Shown here in pieces: positions 9,721 to 22,463 of a DNA stretch of 64,000 nucleotides. The notes under the pieces were generated by a model, which did not search any database, was not told where the DNA came from, and was given only the letters and a program-made list of their open reading frames with translations. Position 1 is the first letter of the stretch; every line of letters begins with the position of its first letter. The translations under genes were made by a program, and so were the position numbers. Source of the DNA: Pogostemon cablin (lineage: Eukaryota; Streptophyta; Magnoliopsida; Lamiales; Lamiaceae); NCBI GenBank assembly GCA_023678885.1, contig CM042955.1:33636088-33700087 (forward strand), given 5' to 3'.

Positions 9721-11085
9721 AACACAAAAAAGAAAAACAATAATATATATAAAAAAAATAAAATCACAAAACATGCAACACAAACAGAACTAAAAAAGAC
9801 GTACATGCTATGACATAACATGATAACAAAAGACTTCCTAATCATCACATAGCTTCATCAATGTTATCAATGTTATCAACTCCCCTTGCATACACTCCCC
9901 CTAAATCTGATCCCAAGATATCAAGATCATAGCACAAAATATCTTCCCCTACACTCCACATCTCCCTCTACCTTTGTTCTTAGGCCAACAAATCTTTCTC
10001 CTACATCTTCTCTCCCTGCTTGTGGAGAAAGGAAGGAACCCTAAGGTAAGCCAAATTATGAATGACGAAAGAGATCAAAGTTTTAAAATGTTGGAAGGCT
10101 TTGTTACAGCAATTCGGATGACATTATCATCTCAACAACAGGTTTCTTCAAGGCTTCTGTAATCTTAACAAGAATCATGGAGAGTGTTATGAGATTAAGA
10201 ACAGTGATGAATTTCTGAAATGGAAGCTCTTTGATGGAGGTATGTGTTTGTGATTGAATGAGGATGAACGAGACTCTAGGAATGAATGTTTCAAGCAAGA
10301 ATGATATTGTCACTCTTATGTCAGACCAAGACATTAAACACTTAAAACCACAATAACTTAAGCAAGAGAGACAACTCATACAATTAAGTGATAAGGCAAA
10401 TTGATATTTCAAAAAGAATGATATAGAAATGAAATATGAATACATATACTAATATAATATATGCATGAAATCCCAAGAAACTATTCATTAGAAAGTTCAT
10501 CCACTAAATGAGCAGTTGTAAATATATGAGAGGCACAATCTCACTAAAAAAGGAAAAAGAACAATATTAATATACATAAATATAATATACACACAAAAAA
10601 AGTGATAACATATACAATAAAATTTTTATTTTGCAAGAGAAATTAATGAGTCAGAATTTATTCAATTTTTATAAATGGGCACACACACACCTTTCGTACT
10701 TTACTAGTACGGATGATATTTTTAAGAAAGTATTTTTTCATCACCTTTAGAAAAGAACACATCGTAGTAGCCACCTCCGTGTGCCTAGTTACTCAGTGAT
10801 GAATCAACAACCTTGAGATATATAACACTTTTAATCATGACTTTTGCATCTCGAATATCATCTTAAATTTTCTTTTTGACTATTTGTCTTTTTCTCTCAA
10901 TTTTTTATAAGATGTATGTCCAGCAGCATGAATTTTTTGACTCAAAAATTTCTTTTGCAACCCAAAAATAAAATTCTACATATCCACATTTTACACAAAA
11001 ACACATGAGAGAAAAACTAATATTATATATTGTTATCCCACAAATAGATTTTCAAAAGAAGGAAAATCTCAAAAAGAAAGTGCCT
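9721..11085 (-). other. Non-coding region downstream of pol in the copia element
   Basis: About 1.4 kb without a supportable frame between the RNase H tail and the 3' LTR. Long extra 3' regions are known in SIRE-type copia elements, but no env-like frame is seen here. Confidence 0.4.
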
Positions 11086-13023
11086 TTAAAAAAAACCAGT
11101 CAACTGCTTATTTGTAGAAAAGTCTTCCAATTTTATAATTTCTTGTTCAACCAAGCCACATATGAAATGATGTCTCATGTCTAAGTGCTTAGCGTGTAAG
11201 TGTTGAATGGGGATTTTTGAAATATCAACAACACTTGAATTATCACAAAAATTTATAAGAGTATCACTCTCATATCCATTGTCTTCAAGAGCCTCGAAAG
11301 CATATTTGGATTTATGAACAGACAAACAACATTCAGTACCAACAAAGTTTGCCACAGGACTCAGGCATATGAAATCAGCAATATCATTGAATTTAACAGA
11401 TGACATGCATGCAGGCCTAACCACATTTCGTCGAGTTCTCACTCCAACTGTTGCATTACCAATAATGAGAGTCGAATGGTGGTTCTTTTGAATTATGCTG
11501 GAAGGCTCCTTCTGAGTATTTCTGAAAGGAATACTTTATGTATTTTGTTCAGATTCACCTTCTAGTTTGGCTGATGTTGTACTGGATGTTACAATATTTG
11601 GTCCAACATTCTCAGTTCGATTCCTGATATCTGGTTCTTTCCAAAAACTTATTAAATCATAATCAATAAGATTTTCAGAAGGTCCTAAAACACTAGAAAG
11701 ATCATCAAAAACAACATCTGCACTTTGTTGAACAATTTTCAGTTTGATATTAAAAACCCTATAAGCTTTGCTATTTTGAGAATAACCTAGAAAAATTTCT
11801 TTTTCATCCTTAGAATCAAACCTAATCAAATGTTTTCTATCTTTCAAAATGAAGCATAAACAATTAAACACATGAAAATGCCTAAGATTAGGTTTCCTAC
11901 CATTTAAAATTTCATAAGAAGTCATCTTGGGATCTGATCTTAAGTAAGTTCGATTAATCACATGACATGCAGTGTTTACAGCTTCAGCCCAAAATTTTTT
12001 AGAAAGATTTTTCAAAACCAACATAACTTGAGTCATTTCTTGAAGAGTTTGGTATTTCCTTTCAACAATCCTATTTTGATGTGGAGTTTTTGGAGATAAA
12101 AGTTCATGAGAAATACATTTCTTTTCACAAAAACAACAAAATAACTTGTTTACAAATTCTTTTCCATAATCCGTTCTTAATCTGCAAACCTTAGTGTTAT
12201 ACAGACTTTCCAAATATTTTACAAGTTTTTTGAAAATATCAAAAGCTTCTGATTTTTCTCTTAAGAAATGAACTCAAGTAAAATGTGAAAAATCATCTAC
12301 ACACACAAAAGTATACTCCTTACCTCCCAAACTAACAACCTTAAAAGGACCCATCACATCAATATACAACAACTCAAAACAACGTGTCGTGGTGCAATGT
12401 GATAACTTTTCATGTGACATAGATTCACCATTTTGACAGAAACCACATACCGAACTTCTTTTAAAAGATAGTTTAGGAATACCTTCCACAGCTTCACACT
12501 TGATGAGTTTTTTGAGATCTTTGAAGTTCACATGCCCAAGTTTAAAATGTCAAATGATAGATTCATCAAGATTCACATTAAGACCAGATACATTATTATG
12601 AATTAAATAACAATTGTTAATGTATCTTTTACCAGACATAACACATTTGTTAGAATCATTAAAAACTTGACATGATTTTTTATCAAACTCAACATGAAGA
12701 TTATCATCACATAACTGACTAATACTAATAAGACTAGCAAGAAGCCCTTTAACATGCAATACGTTAGATTACCTAGGAAAACTTTCAAGATTCAGCGTAC
12801 CATATCCAATGATTCTCCCTTTTGAACCTCCTCCGTAAGTAACATTTCCATCATCAAATTTGTGATAATTACACAAAAATTCAATGGATCCGGTCATATG
12901 ACGTGAACATCCACTATCAAAATACCAAAGACCTGGAACTGCAGCTTTTAGAGAAGAACAAATCATGTTACACGAAATACTAGAAAAAATATGAACATCC
13001 ATATAAACACACAACAAACCCAA
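11086..13023 (-). pseudogene. Copia pol remnant: protease, integrase, RNase H tail
   Basis: Reading from 13023 downward: protease with the catalytic DSGCSRHMTG motif (12769-13023), GAG-pre-integrase and the start of integrase (12274-12759; CGFCQNGESMSHEK, then LLYIDVMGPFK), integrase core and C-terminus (11536-12213; LRTDYGKEF, HQNRIVERKYQTLQEM, FLGYSQNSKAYRVFN), then the RNase H tail (11086-11442; CDNSSVV, HLHAKHLDMRHHFI). The whole reverse transcriptase and the first half of RNase H are missing between the last two blocks. Gag is missing too: protease begins only about 60 bp from the primer site. In-frame stops sit at tryptophan positions (TGG to TGA), as before HFKLGHVNF and after FSHFT. 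Confidence 0.85.
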
Positions 13024-13052
13024 GGATCTATACTAAGTGACGTCTAGTAGTG

Positions 13053-13064
13053 GCTCTGATACCA
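13053..13064 (-). promoter_or_regulatory. Primer-binding site of the copia element
   Basis: Reverse complement reads TGGTATCAGAGC, two bases from the 5' LTR. Confidence 0.88.
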
Positions 13065-13066
13065 AT

Positions 13067-13833
13067 TGTTAGAACCTGGTGTGTGTGCATAGTGGAATTC
13101 TGATCGGGATGTACATTGTTACACAGAATGTTGCAACAAATACAGTAACAGTGCACAACTGAAATTTAAAAGGAGAGATTAACACAGAGATCTTTCAAAA
13201 CTTTCTACTAGGTGTTTCATCAGTAGGGCCTTCAGGGCAAAAGACATATCATTGCTGACATGTTTATGAACAAATACAAGTTGACTCTTACAAGAAAACT
13301 TGAACAACGACACTTCATGGAAGTGGTACAGACTTAGAGGAATTGATCTATCCTAACATAACAACCATACAGATCGTTATAGGCACACAACTGACGAGAC
13401 AAGTCTAGAAAGACTATCTTCTTCTCTCAGTACAAAAAGGATAGAAAAGAACTCCCAAAGTACAAATGTATGAAAACCTCTCTCAATATCTAATCTCTAA
13501 TCTGTAATATCTGCATAAATCTGATCACACATCCATTATTTATAGATAATTAGATGTGGATAGATCTTCATGATAGTTGTGATAGTTATAGGTGGTTATA
13601 GGTGGTTATCATCTCAACTCCCACCAACTCCCATGCAACTCCATTGTAAAATCTGATCATGGATGACTCTAACAACATCTGAAAAACTTCAGCAATTATG
13701 AATAACAGTTTCTGATCTTATCCATTCAGAAAATAGATTTGTTGCTGATAATGTTGGAACATCCTGAATAACAAAATCACGAAAAAACAGGGAAATACAA
13801 AACTAAAAAGATTGTGATAATATCACACCAACA
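13067..13833 (-). repeat. 5' LTR of the copia element
   Basis: 767 bp, right-hand copy, followed by the target duplication TCTCA at 13834-13838. Confidence 0.9.
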
Positions 13834-13862
13834 TCTCATAAAATTGGAAATTTGACCAGTTA

Positions 13863-16800
13863 TGTAATACCCGAGCTTCTCACTACTCGTGTGCCAAAAG
13901 TCAAAAGTTGCTGCCAATTGATGTTACGTGATGGATGGGCAGCCATAATTGATTTAGGAATAGTATTTACATGCTTTGTTTATTAAAAAAAATTTGATTG
14001 GCTAGGGGAGCCGTGTGTTTCCCACTCACCCCAACCCCTTTTGCCTATATATATGGGTGTTGAGGAATTCATCACCTCACACCCCAGATCAAGTGAAAAA
14101 AAAGAGAAAGAGAGAGAAAGAAAAAGAAAATGAAGGGTTTGTGCCGGGACGGAAGATAGGAGATTAGTTACGATTCTTTACGGGTCTATAATGTTACTAT
14201 TGTTGGAGTTCAAGTAAGTAGAAATCTAACTACAATGAATAAACATATTGTGTGTGAATTATTTGTGATTAGTTTAATTATCTTATGAATTATTTGGGAT
14301 TAAATTGTGATACCTGCTGTGGATTTATGTTATTTGAGGTAAGTTGGTATTCATATGTCACTAAATATTATTTTATAAATTATCTATGATAAACTTGTTA
14401 TACAAGTTGCGGATCTATGTGATTTTAAATAATATCATTGTCCTATATAAATCTATGTGATTGGAAACTGTTGAAAATATATCTGTATGATTTGAGAAGA
14501 TATTAGTTATAAGGATCTGTGTGATTCAAGATGAAGTTGTTGTTCCAAAAAGGAATCCGTATGATCCAAGATTAAATGGTTATTTTATAAATGGATCTAT
14601 TTGATTGGGGTGAAGTTGTTATTCCAGAAGTGGATTTTTGTGAATTGAAGTTAAATTGTTGCTTTATTGTGATTAAATATTGATATTGATATCGTAAATG
14701 GTTTATGATGCATATTTAATTGCCCTAATTCATACAATGCATAATCATGAAAATATTTTCCCCAAAATTAATAAGATACTAATGGTGTGTGCGACCACTA
14801 TATATGCATCTTGTTTGCCTATTTTTGTAGCACTCACGAGCAAGAATACTCGATCGTTGTAGTAGTATATCCCAAGAAAAATTATCAATCCACAAAGGAG
14901 TTATGTTCGGACTAGCAAAATACGTGAGCTCATGTTCATGTTGTTTTTGTAAAGATGATCGGGGGTTTTGAGATGATTTACCACTTAAGCAAGTAGCAAG
15001 TAAATAAAAATAGCGAATAGGAGAAATGACAAGTAAAGATGAATAACAAGTAAAGAAAATGGGTGCTAAAGTTCAAGTATGAAAAACATGGGATTAGAAA
15101 CATCTAAGCACACTCGATTCATATTATCATGCAAAAGGAATTCAACTCAATTGATGTAGACTAAGGGTGATCACGATAGTATCCTAAGCTCCCTTTCGGG
15201 TTACAAAGGTTGTTGATCCATTTTATACTCCCAAAAGCACTTAAGATCAAAGCCCAACATTAACCCCTTCCATCTAGGTACTAGTTAGATTAAACTCTCC
15301 CTTTTTGTGTACTAAGGCCAACGAATGGATTGGTTTCCCTCATTGAATTCAAATATCCTTTCGGTCAAACCCAAACTCAATGTCTATTCATGCCTTCCTA
15401 ATCCTATAGAGGGTCGTTTCCGTCTCACTCCAAGCAATACATACATGAACATCATGATAGCATTTAATTACCATAAATCAATTCATTGATCAACAATCCA
15501 TTAAACAAATAATCAATTATGAATAACAAACCATGCCATCACAACATCAAGACAATTAAACTCCATGAATAGAAATCAACATCAATTAAATCAAAAACCA
15601 ATTTAATCCACATGATAATACAAATCTAATATGCTCTTCATGTTCCTAACCCCACTAGAGGGATTAGCCTAACATGATAAAGGTAACAAAACAAATAAAT
15701 GATTCATTACAAATACCCATAGTCTTAGATCCAAAAGAAAATCAAAAGAGATGTGAATCTTCCCTAACAATTTCTTGTAGAGAATCTTCAATACTCATGG
15801 ATCTCCAACTCTAGCTCTTGATTTTGAAGTCTTTAGCACCAAAAATGGAAGATATGATGGGTGGATGAAGATGGATGAAGATGATGGTGGAAAATGGAAG
15901 AAATGGTGTGTGATGTGTGTGTAGAGGATGGGAATTTCGGATCTGATCTGGCCCAATGTTGAAATGGGATCTATTTATACCCCATATGGGTCTTCTAGAA
16001 GATTCCAGTAATTTTCTGCATTTTGCACCAACACGGCTCGAGCTCCGCCGCACGCCTCATGTTCTAACACAGCACACGGGTTGTGTTCCGCACTCGGCCA
16101 CAGGGGTGGTCGTGTTGTGTTTTCTGACGTTGTTGCACGGCTTTCTGGACAGGCCCGTGCACGGTGCACGAGCCGTGTGTTTGCACTGGGCACGGGCCGT
16201 GTTCTGCACTAGGCCATAGGCGTGGCCGAGTTGGTGTTTCGAGTGTCAGCGCACGGCCATTCTGACAGGGTCGTGCGCTGCACACGACCCATGTTGTGCA
16301 GCTTCCGTTTTTGCCCGTTCTCCCTCGTTTCAACTCCGAATTTAGATTCGCTTTTTCCTATGCCTTCCTTATCATATCTAGCATCCAATAAAAAGTGAAA
16401 ATCATAGGTTTAAGCTCATTCACACACATTTCCATAAAAACACAAAACACAACCAAATAACATACAAATACGGATAAAATAAAACAAAAACACATATAAA
16501 AAGACACTAAAATCTAGGTGAAAATAGCGCCAATCACATCTCTATCAGGGTTCGAAAAAATTGTTCCCGATACTTTATTCTGGGTTCAGAAAAATTGTTC
16601 CCAGTACTTTATTCGGGGTTTAGAAAAATCATCCCCAACACTCTGCCAGGGTTCGAAAAAATCATTCTCGGCACTTTTTTTGGAGTTTGGAAAAATCATC
16701 CCCATTGAGCTCATTTGGGGTGCATATCATAAGTGTATCGTGGGGATCCCGCAACTTGAACATTTTTCAAAATAAAAGAGACCAACTAGAAAGACTGGGA

Positions 16801-17218
16801 AATAGGCGATGGAAAACTAAATGCATTTTCATGCACTGACATGCATGATTTATACTTACTGAGATTTTTGTCTCACTAGTTTATGCATTGTAGGTGAGCC
16901 TGTTGATGATTGAGTTTTGTGATGTGACTGTGCAAGCTGTGGAGCTTCTACAGGATTTTGAGCTGATGTACATAGATGACGACCTGTTGGGCTAGACCGT
17001 GGGTTTATTTTGTTTCCACTGATATTTTATTTTGTCATATAATAAGTATGGTCACAAGTTTGAGTGGTTTGAAGTGTTGTCAGCAACTAGTTACGTATGT
17101 TGAACTAGTGTGATGGTTTTGGTTAAAAATATATTATGTAAAAAAATGCAAGTTTTTATAATGATGATATATATTAATTAGTATTTGAATTATAAGTTAT
17201 GTAAGGTGGGTCATGACA
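13863..17218 (+). repeat. 5' LTR of the gypsy element (interrupted)
   Basis: 3,356 bp including the insertion at 14812-16536 with its 5-bp duplication. Relative to the 3' LTR it lacks about 0.5 kb near its start: GTGCC is followed directly by AAAAGTCAAAAGTTG. It contains internal short tandem repeats: a GGATCTGTGTGATTCAAGATG-like unit (about 14395-14660) and a GGGTTCGAAAAAATC-like unit of about 40 bp (about 16546-16720). Confidence 0.88.
14812..16536 (-). mobile_element. Solo LTR (or LTR-only element) inserted in the gypsy 5' LTR
   Basis: 1,725 bp bounded TGTTTGCC...CCAATCA, that is TG...CA, with a perfect duplication CATCT at 14807-14811 and 16537-16541. The 3' LTR shows the uninterrupted site (TATATGCATCTCTGTCAGGG). 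No internal repeat or coding potential is seen. It contains a GC-rich zone (16030-16310) with many CACGGCCGTG-like words, a composition common in certain plant gypsy LTRs. Orientation is taken from TGATTGGCGC as the 5' end on the minus strand. Short frames in the GC-rich zone are by-products. Confidence 0.8.
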
Positions 17219-17221
17219 GAG

Positions 17222-17233
17222 TGGTATCAGAGC
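17222..17233 (+). promoter_or_regulatory. Primer-binding site of the gypsy element
   Basis: TGGTATCAGAGC starts three bases after the 5' LTR. Confidence 0.9.
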
Positions 17234-17379
17234 ACGGTTTGGGTCCTGCAGACTGTCTATGTACATAAGCTCATTCCTTGGGAGTGCAGCCTTGCATATA
17301 AGTGTTATTTTCCTTCTATGTTATGTGTTTTATAAATTATATTGGCTATGTGGTGTAGGACTCATAGTTAATAGACAAA

Positions 17380-20300
17380 ATGGTAAGGACTACAGGTGAA
17401 AGTTCTGAAAGTGATTGAACTGCTGAGCAAGCAGCACCTACTGAAGAAAATAATCGTGATGCGGTGATTACTCGACTGATAGAATTGGTAGAACTCCAGT
17501 CCCAGCAGATACAACAACTAATTCAGCAAAGAGACATGGGTGGACAATCAAAGGTTAATGCTAATCAAAATAGATGTCAAGTAGAACATGTGAAAATGGT
17601 TTGTGAGAGGCTTCGAAAGTTGAGCCCTCCAATATTAGAGGATGCAGCAGACCCCACAGATGCAGATGATTGATTACGTATGGTGGAAAACATGTTTCAA
17701 TACAGTAGAATTTCAGATGGGGACAGAGTGCTGTGTACTTCTTTCATGCTACAAGAAAGTGAAGGCCACTGGTGGGATACCATTAAAAGTATCGAGGACG
17801 TCACAAATATGACCTGGGAAAGGTTTAAGGAGCTTTTTAGAAACAAGTACTTTACGGCACCAGTGAGAGCATTGAAGATGAATGAGTTTATACAGTTGAA
17901 ATAGGGTGGTATGTCAGTCACAGATTACCTTCGTAAGTTTGAACAGTTGTCGAGATTTGCAGAACACATGGTGAGTACGAAGGCATTAAAAGTGGAAAGG
18001 TTCGTGGGACGCTTAAGACCTGAGCTTTTCAGAGATGTGAGTATGGCAGGCTTACAAGGAGCAACATACTCACAAGTTGCAGAAAAGGCCCAAATTGCTG
18101 AACAAGCTGAGATGAGGATCAGGCAAGTGCAGGCTATCAGATTCCAATTTCAGCAGAAACCAGTGCAGCGGTTTGGGAGAAATAATAAGAGGCCAATGCC
18201 ATTTCAGAGGTCGAAACCTAATGCTCCAGTGAATCAAGGACAAACACAATGAGAACAAAATAAGCGTCTCAAATTCGATCAGGGTAAGGTGCCACCATCG
18301 CCACCACTACCCAGATGTCCTAATTATCTGAGATTACATGGTGGGGAGTATCACATTCCTCTGAGAATGTGTTACACTTGCGGGGAGAAAGGACATGTGA
18401 CTACTGCTTATCCTAAGAAAGGGAAGCAAGGACAACAGGGGAGAGTTCCAGCAAGAGTATATACTTTGACGCAGGAGGAGGCAGATGTGAATCCCTCAGT
18501 TATCACGGGTAAGTTTTCTATTTTTGGCACTTCTACATATGTGCTATTTGATTCTGGAGCAATACATTCATTTGTATCCACTGAGTATATGAGAAAACTG
18601 GATGGAATATCTAACTTGATAGAAGCTAATTATGAGGTGATGATATCTTCTGGTGAATCAAAGCAAACTAATCAACTTCTTTGAGGTTGTGTTATCCTAT
18701 TGAAGAAAGACAACTCCTCGCTGACTTGATTGTGTTAAGTATGAATGATTATGATATCATATTGGGCATGGACTGGCTGTCAAAGTACGGTGCTACAATA
18801 GATTGTCAGAAAAAGAGTATTACATTTCAGCCATTGGGGGGAGAACCATTCTCTTTTATTGGGATCAAGAAAAACTTCAGATTTCCTGTGATATCAGCAA
18901 CAAAAGCACAGCGGTTGTTGGAAAGTGGTTGTGAGGAGTATCTAGTGAGCGTGATGAATGTTGAGGGATATCAATGTCCAATCCTCGGTGATGTACCAGT
19001 AGTTCGTGAATACCCAGAGATGTTTCCAGATGATCTTCCAGGGTTGCCACTAGACCGGGAAATAGAGTTTATTATTGAGTTGTAATCGGGAACTGCTCCT
19101 ATATCTAAAGCACCATACAGAATGACACTAGCTGAACTGAAAGAATTAAAGATACAGTTGCAAGAGTTGCAAGACAAAGGATTTATCAAACCTAGTTTCT
19201 CACCTTGGGGAGCACCAGTACTTTTCGTTCGAAAGAAGGATGGTACATTGAAGATGTGCATCGATTACCAAGAGCTCAACAAAGTTACAGTCAAGAATAA
19301 GTATCCATTGCCTCGCATTGATGATCTGTTCAATTAACTACAGGGTGCAGCTATCTTTTCAAATATTGATTTGCGGTCGGGGAATCATCAGTTGAAGATT
19401 AAGGAGGAGGATATTCTGAAGACTGCATTCAGTACAAGGTATGGACATTATGAATTTTTGGTGATGCCATTCGGTTTGACAAATGCTCCAGCAGCATTTA
19501 TGGATTTAATGAATAGAGTATTTTAGGAACTCCTTGATAAGTTTGTGATTGAGTTTATCGATGACATTCTGATTTACTCTAAGAATAAGGAGGATCATGC
19601 GCTGCACTTAAGAAAGGTGTTGGAGATTCTGAAGGAGAAGCAGTTATATGCGAAGTTCAAGTAGTATGAATTTTTAGTTGGACCGAGTTGTTTTCTTGGG
19701 CTACGTAGTATCGGGAGAAGGAATTTTGGTGGATCCAAGTAAAGTTAAAGCAATCTATGATTGGCCACAACCCTCAAATCCCACTGAGGTGCGTAGCTTT
19801 CTTGGGTTGACTGGATTTTATCGAAGGTTTATTGAAGGATTTTCTAAGATCGCTTCACCATTAACACAGTTGACCAGGAAGAATGTGAAGTTCACATGGA
19901 CGGAGGCATGTGAACAGAGTTTTCAGGAATTGAAGAGAAGGTTGACATCAGCACATATCTTAACTATTCCTACGGAGACAGAAAATTTGAAGGTTTATAG
20001 TGATGCTTCGAAGAATGGTCTTGGATGTGTATTGATGCAGAATGGGAAAGTAATAGCATATGCATCCAGATAATTAAGGGAGTACGAGAAGAACTACCCA
20101 ACTCATGATTTGGAGTTAGCTGCAGTGGTGTTTGCACTCAAAATTTAGAGGCATTATCTATATGGGGAACGTTGTGAAATCTATACTGATCATAAGAGTT
20201 TGAAGTACTTCTTCACTCAGAAAGAATTGAACATGAGGTAGAGAAGATGGTTGAAACTGGTGAAGAACTACGACTGTGTTATCAATTATCATCCAGGTAA

Positions 20301-21890
20301 AGCCAATGTCATTGCTGATGCATTGAGCCAAAAGGCAATACAGAGTGTGGCTGCTACAAGCCTAAATCAGAAACCAGAGTTGCTTGACTTGCAAAGGATG
20401 GGTGTAGAGATCATGTAGGAAGGATCGTTGGAAGCAAAGATGATAGCTTTGACACTTCGACCAACTTTAATGGATAAGATTCAACAGGGACACGAAGTGG
20501 ATAAGTTGTTTGACAAGATAAAGAATAATATCAGCTCTGAAAAGTCTTTTGACTTTCAATTAAGAGATGATGGCATGATTCATTATAGAGGTCGATTATG
20601 TCTACCTGAAGTGGACGACATTCGGAAGAAAGTGATGGCAGAAGCTCATTCAACACCGTACTCTATACATCCAGAAACTACTAAGATGTATAGAGACTTG
20701 AAGTTACATTATTAGTGGCCAGGGATGAAGAGAGATGTCGATCAATATGTGGAACAACGTTTGACTTGTCAGCAAGTTAAGGCCGAGCATCAAAGATCAG
20801 CAGGAACTTTACAGCCTTTATTTGTTCCAGAATGGAAATGGGAGAATATCACTATGGATTTTGTTACTGGACTACCGAAGACAGTAAAAGGTCACAATGC
20901 CATTTGGGTTATTGTGGATCGTTTGACTAAGTCAGCTCATTTTCTTCCTATTTATTCAACGTATTCTATGGATCGCTATGCACAACTATATATACAATAG
21001 ATCGTCAGACTCCATAGAGTACCACTTACCATTGTATCAGATAGAGATACGAGATTCTTGTCTGCTTTCTGGAAGAGTTTGCATAAGGCGTTGGGGACAC
21101 AATTATCTTTCAGCACTGCATTCCATCCATAGACAGATGGTCAATCGGAGCGTACGATATGATTTTGGAGGATATGCTTAGAGCATGTGCGTTAGATTTT
21201 TAGGGTCAGTAGAGTAAATTTGTGCCTCTGATAAAGTTCTCGTACAATAATAGTTACCAGTCCACTATCGGAATGGCACCATATGAAGCACTGTACGGGA
21301 GGAAGTGTAGGTCTCCAGTACTTTGGGATGAAGTTGGAGAGATGAAACTTTTGGGTCCAGACTTGATTCGTGAAATATCAGAAATTGTTACCCGTATTTG
21401 AGAAAAGATAAAAATTGCTCAGGATCGGTAAAAGAGTTATGCAGAAAAACGAAGAAGAGAGTTGTAATTTGAAGTGGGTGATCAGGTATTCTTGAAAGTA
21501 TCTCCAATGAAGAGGATAATGCGGTTTGGAAGGAAAGGAAAACTTAGTCCAAGATATATTGGTCCATTCACCATCATTGAGAGAGTTGGAAGTGTTGCCT
21601 ATAAGTTGGAGTACCAGCATCAATGTCTAGAGTACATGACGTGTTTTATGTGTCTGTTTTGAGAAAGTATATTCCAAATCCATCTCATGTTCTCAGGTAG
21701 GAACTAGTTGAGTTGAAAGAAGAGTTGAGTTATGAGGAAATACCAGTTGAGATTTTACGGCGAGAAGTGAAAAAGCTCAGGAATAAAGAGATACCATTAG
21801 TGAAGGTGTTATAGAGAAATCAATTAGTGAGGAGGCCTCTTGGAAAAGAGAGGATGAGATGATGGCTAAGTATCCAGAACTCTTCAAGTA
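17380..21890 (+). pseudogene. Gypsy gag-pol polyprotein with many stops
   Basis: Frames can be followed from ATG 17380 to about 21890. Gag: 17464-18252 (retrotransposon gag region with HWWDTI and FKELFRNKYF). Zinc knuckle near 18370: CYTCGEKGHVTTAYP, where the last Cys is Tyr. Protease near 18530: FDSGAIHSFVS. Reverse transcriptase 19120-19670: SPWGAPVLFVRKKDGTLKMC, and IEFIDDILIYS holding the catalytic F-I-D-D-I box. RNase H 19960-20330: VYSDASKNGLGCVL. Integrase 20600-21400: MDFVTGLPKT, VDRLTKSAHF. A chromodomain-like tail follows at 21690-21870. More than a dozen stops replace Gln, Trp or Arg codons through C-to-T or G-to-A changes. It cannot make a working polyprotein. Confidence 0.9.
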
Positions 21891-21930
21891 AGTAAATTTC
21901 GAGGATGAAATTTTTATAAGGTGGGGAGGA

Positions 21931-22381
21931 TGTAATACCCAAGCTTCTCACTACTCCTGTGCCAATATAATTTAATTTGTATTATGTGCATTTTATAATT
22001 ATGTGATAATTATGTGGCAATTATGTGATAATTGTTTCTGCATTTTATTTATCTTTACATTTTATTTGATACATCCGTGATATAAATGGTGATAATATGT
22101 GAATATATGTGTGCATAAATATTTACGTGCAATAATTTGGATATATATATTAAATTATTTTATGTGTATAAATATATTATTTCTTAATTATTAAGTATCA
22201 CACGTGTTCTCGTAATAATAATAGTGGTAAGAAAATATACATGTATGTATCATATCTTAGTTATTAAGTATTGCAAGTATATTCATAATAATAATAATAA
22301 AAAAAAGGAAAAAGGGATAGTGGCGGCTGGTCAACACACACACATATGGCATACATGGCTATATTGCAGCCGTGAATTTCA

Positions 22382-22463
<82 letters not shown>

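Larger units (their letters stand above)
8793..13833 (-). mobile_element. Ty1/copia element lacking gag and reverse transcriptase
   Basis: LTRs of 768 and 767 bp (8793-9560 and 13067-13833), both TGTTAG...CCAACA, are flanked by a perfect 5-bp duplication TCTCA (8788-8792 and 13834-13838). The element reads on the minus strand: a tRNA-Met primer site lies next to the right-hand LTR (13053-13064 in reverse complement) and a purine tract next to the left one (about 9561-9573). The LTRs look nearly identical by eye, suggesting a fairly recent insertion. Inside are protease, integrase and the tail of RNase H, but no gag and no reverse transcriptase. Confidence 0.92.

Noticed and set aside
9504..9848. 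114-codon hydrophobic minus-strand frame
   Set aside because: It crosses the LTR boundary and the duplicated polypurine tract. The hydrophobicity comes from T-rich sequence.
15811..16333. Several overlapping frames in the GC-rich part of the solo LTR
   Set aside because: They are chance frames in a CACGGCCGTG-rich LTR, with no conserved motif.
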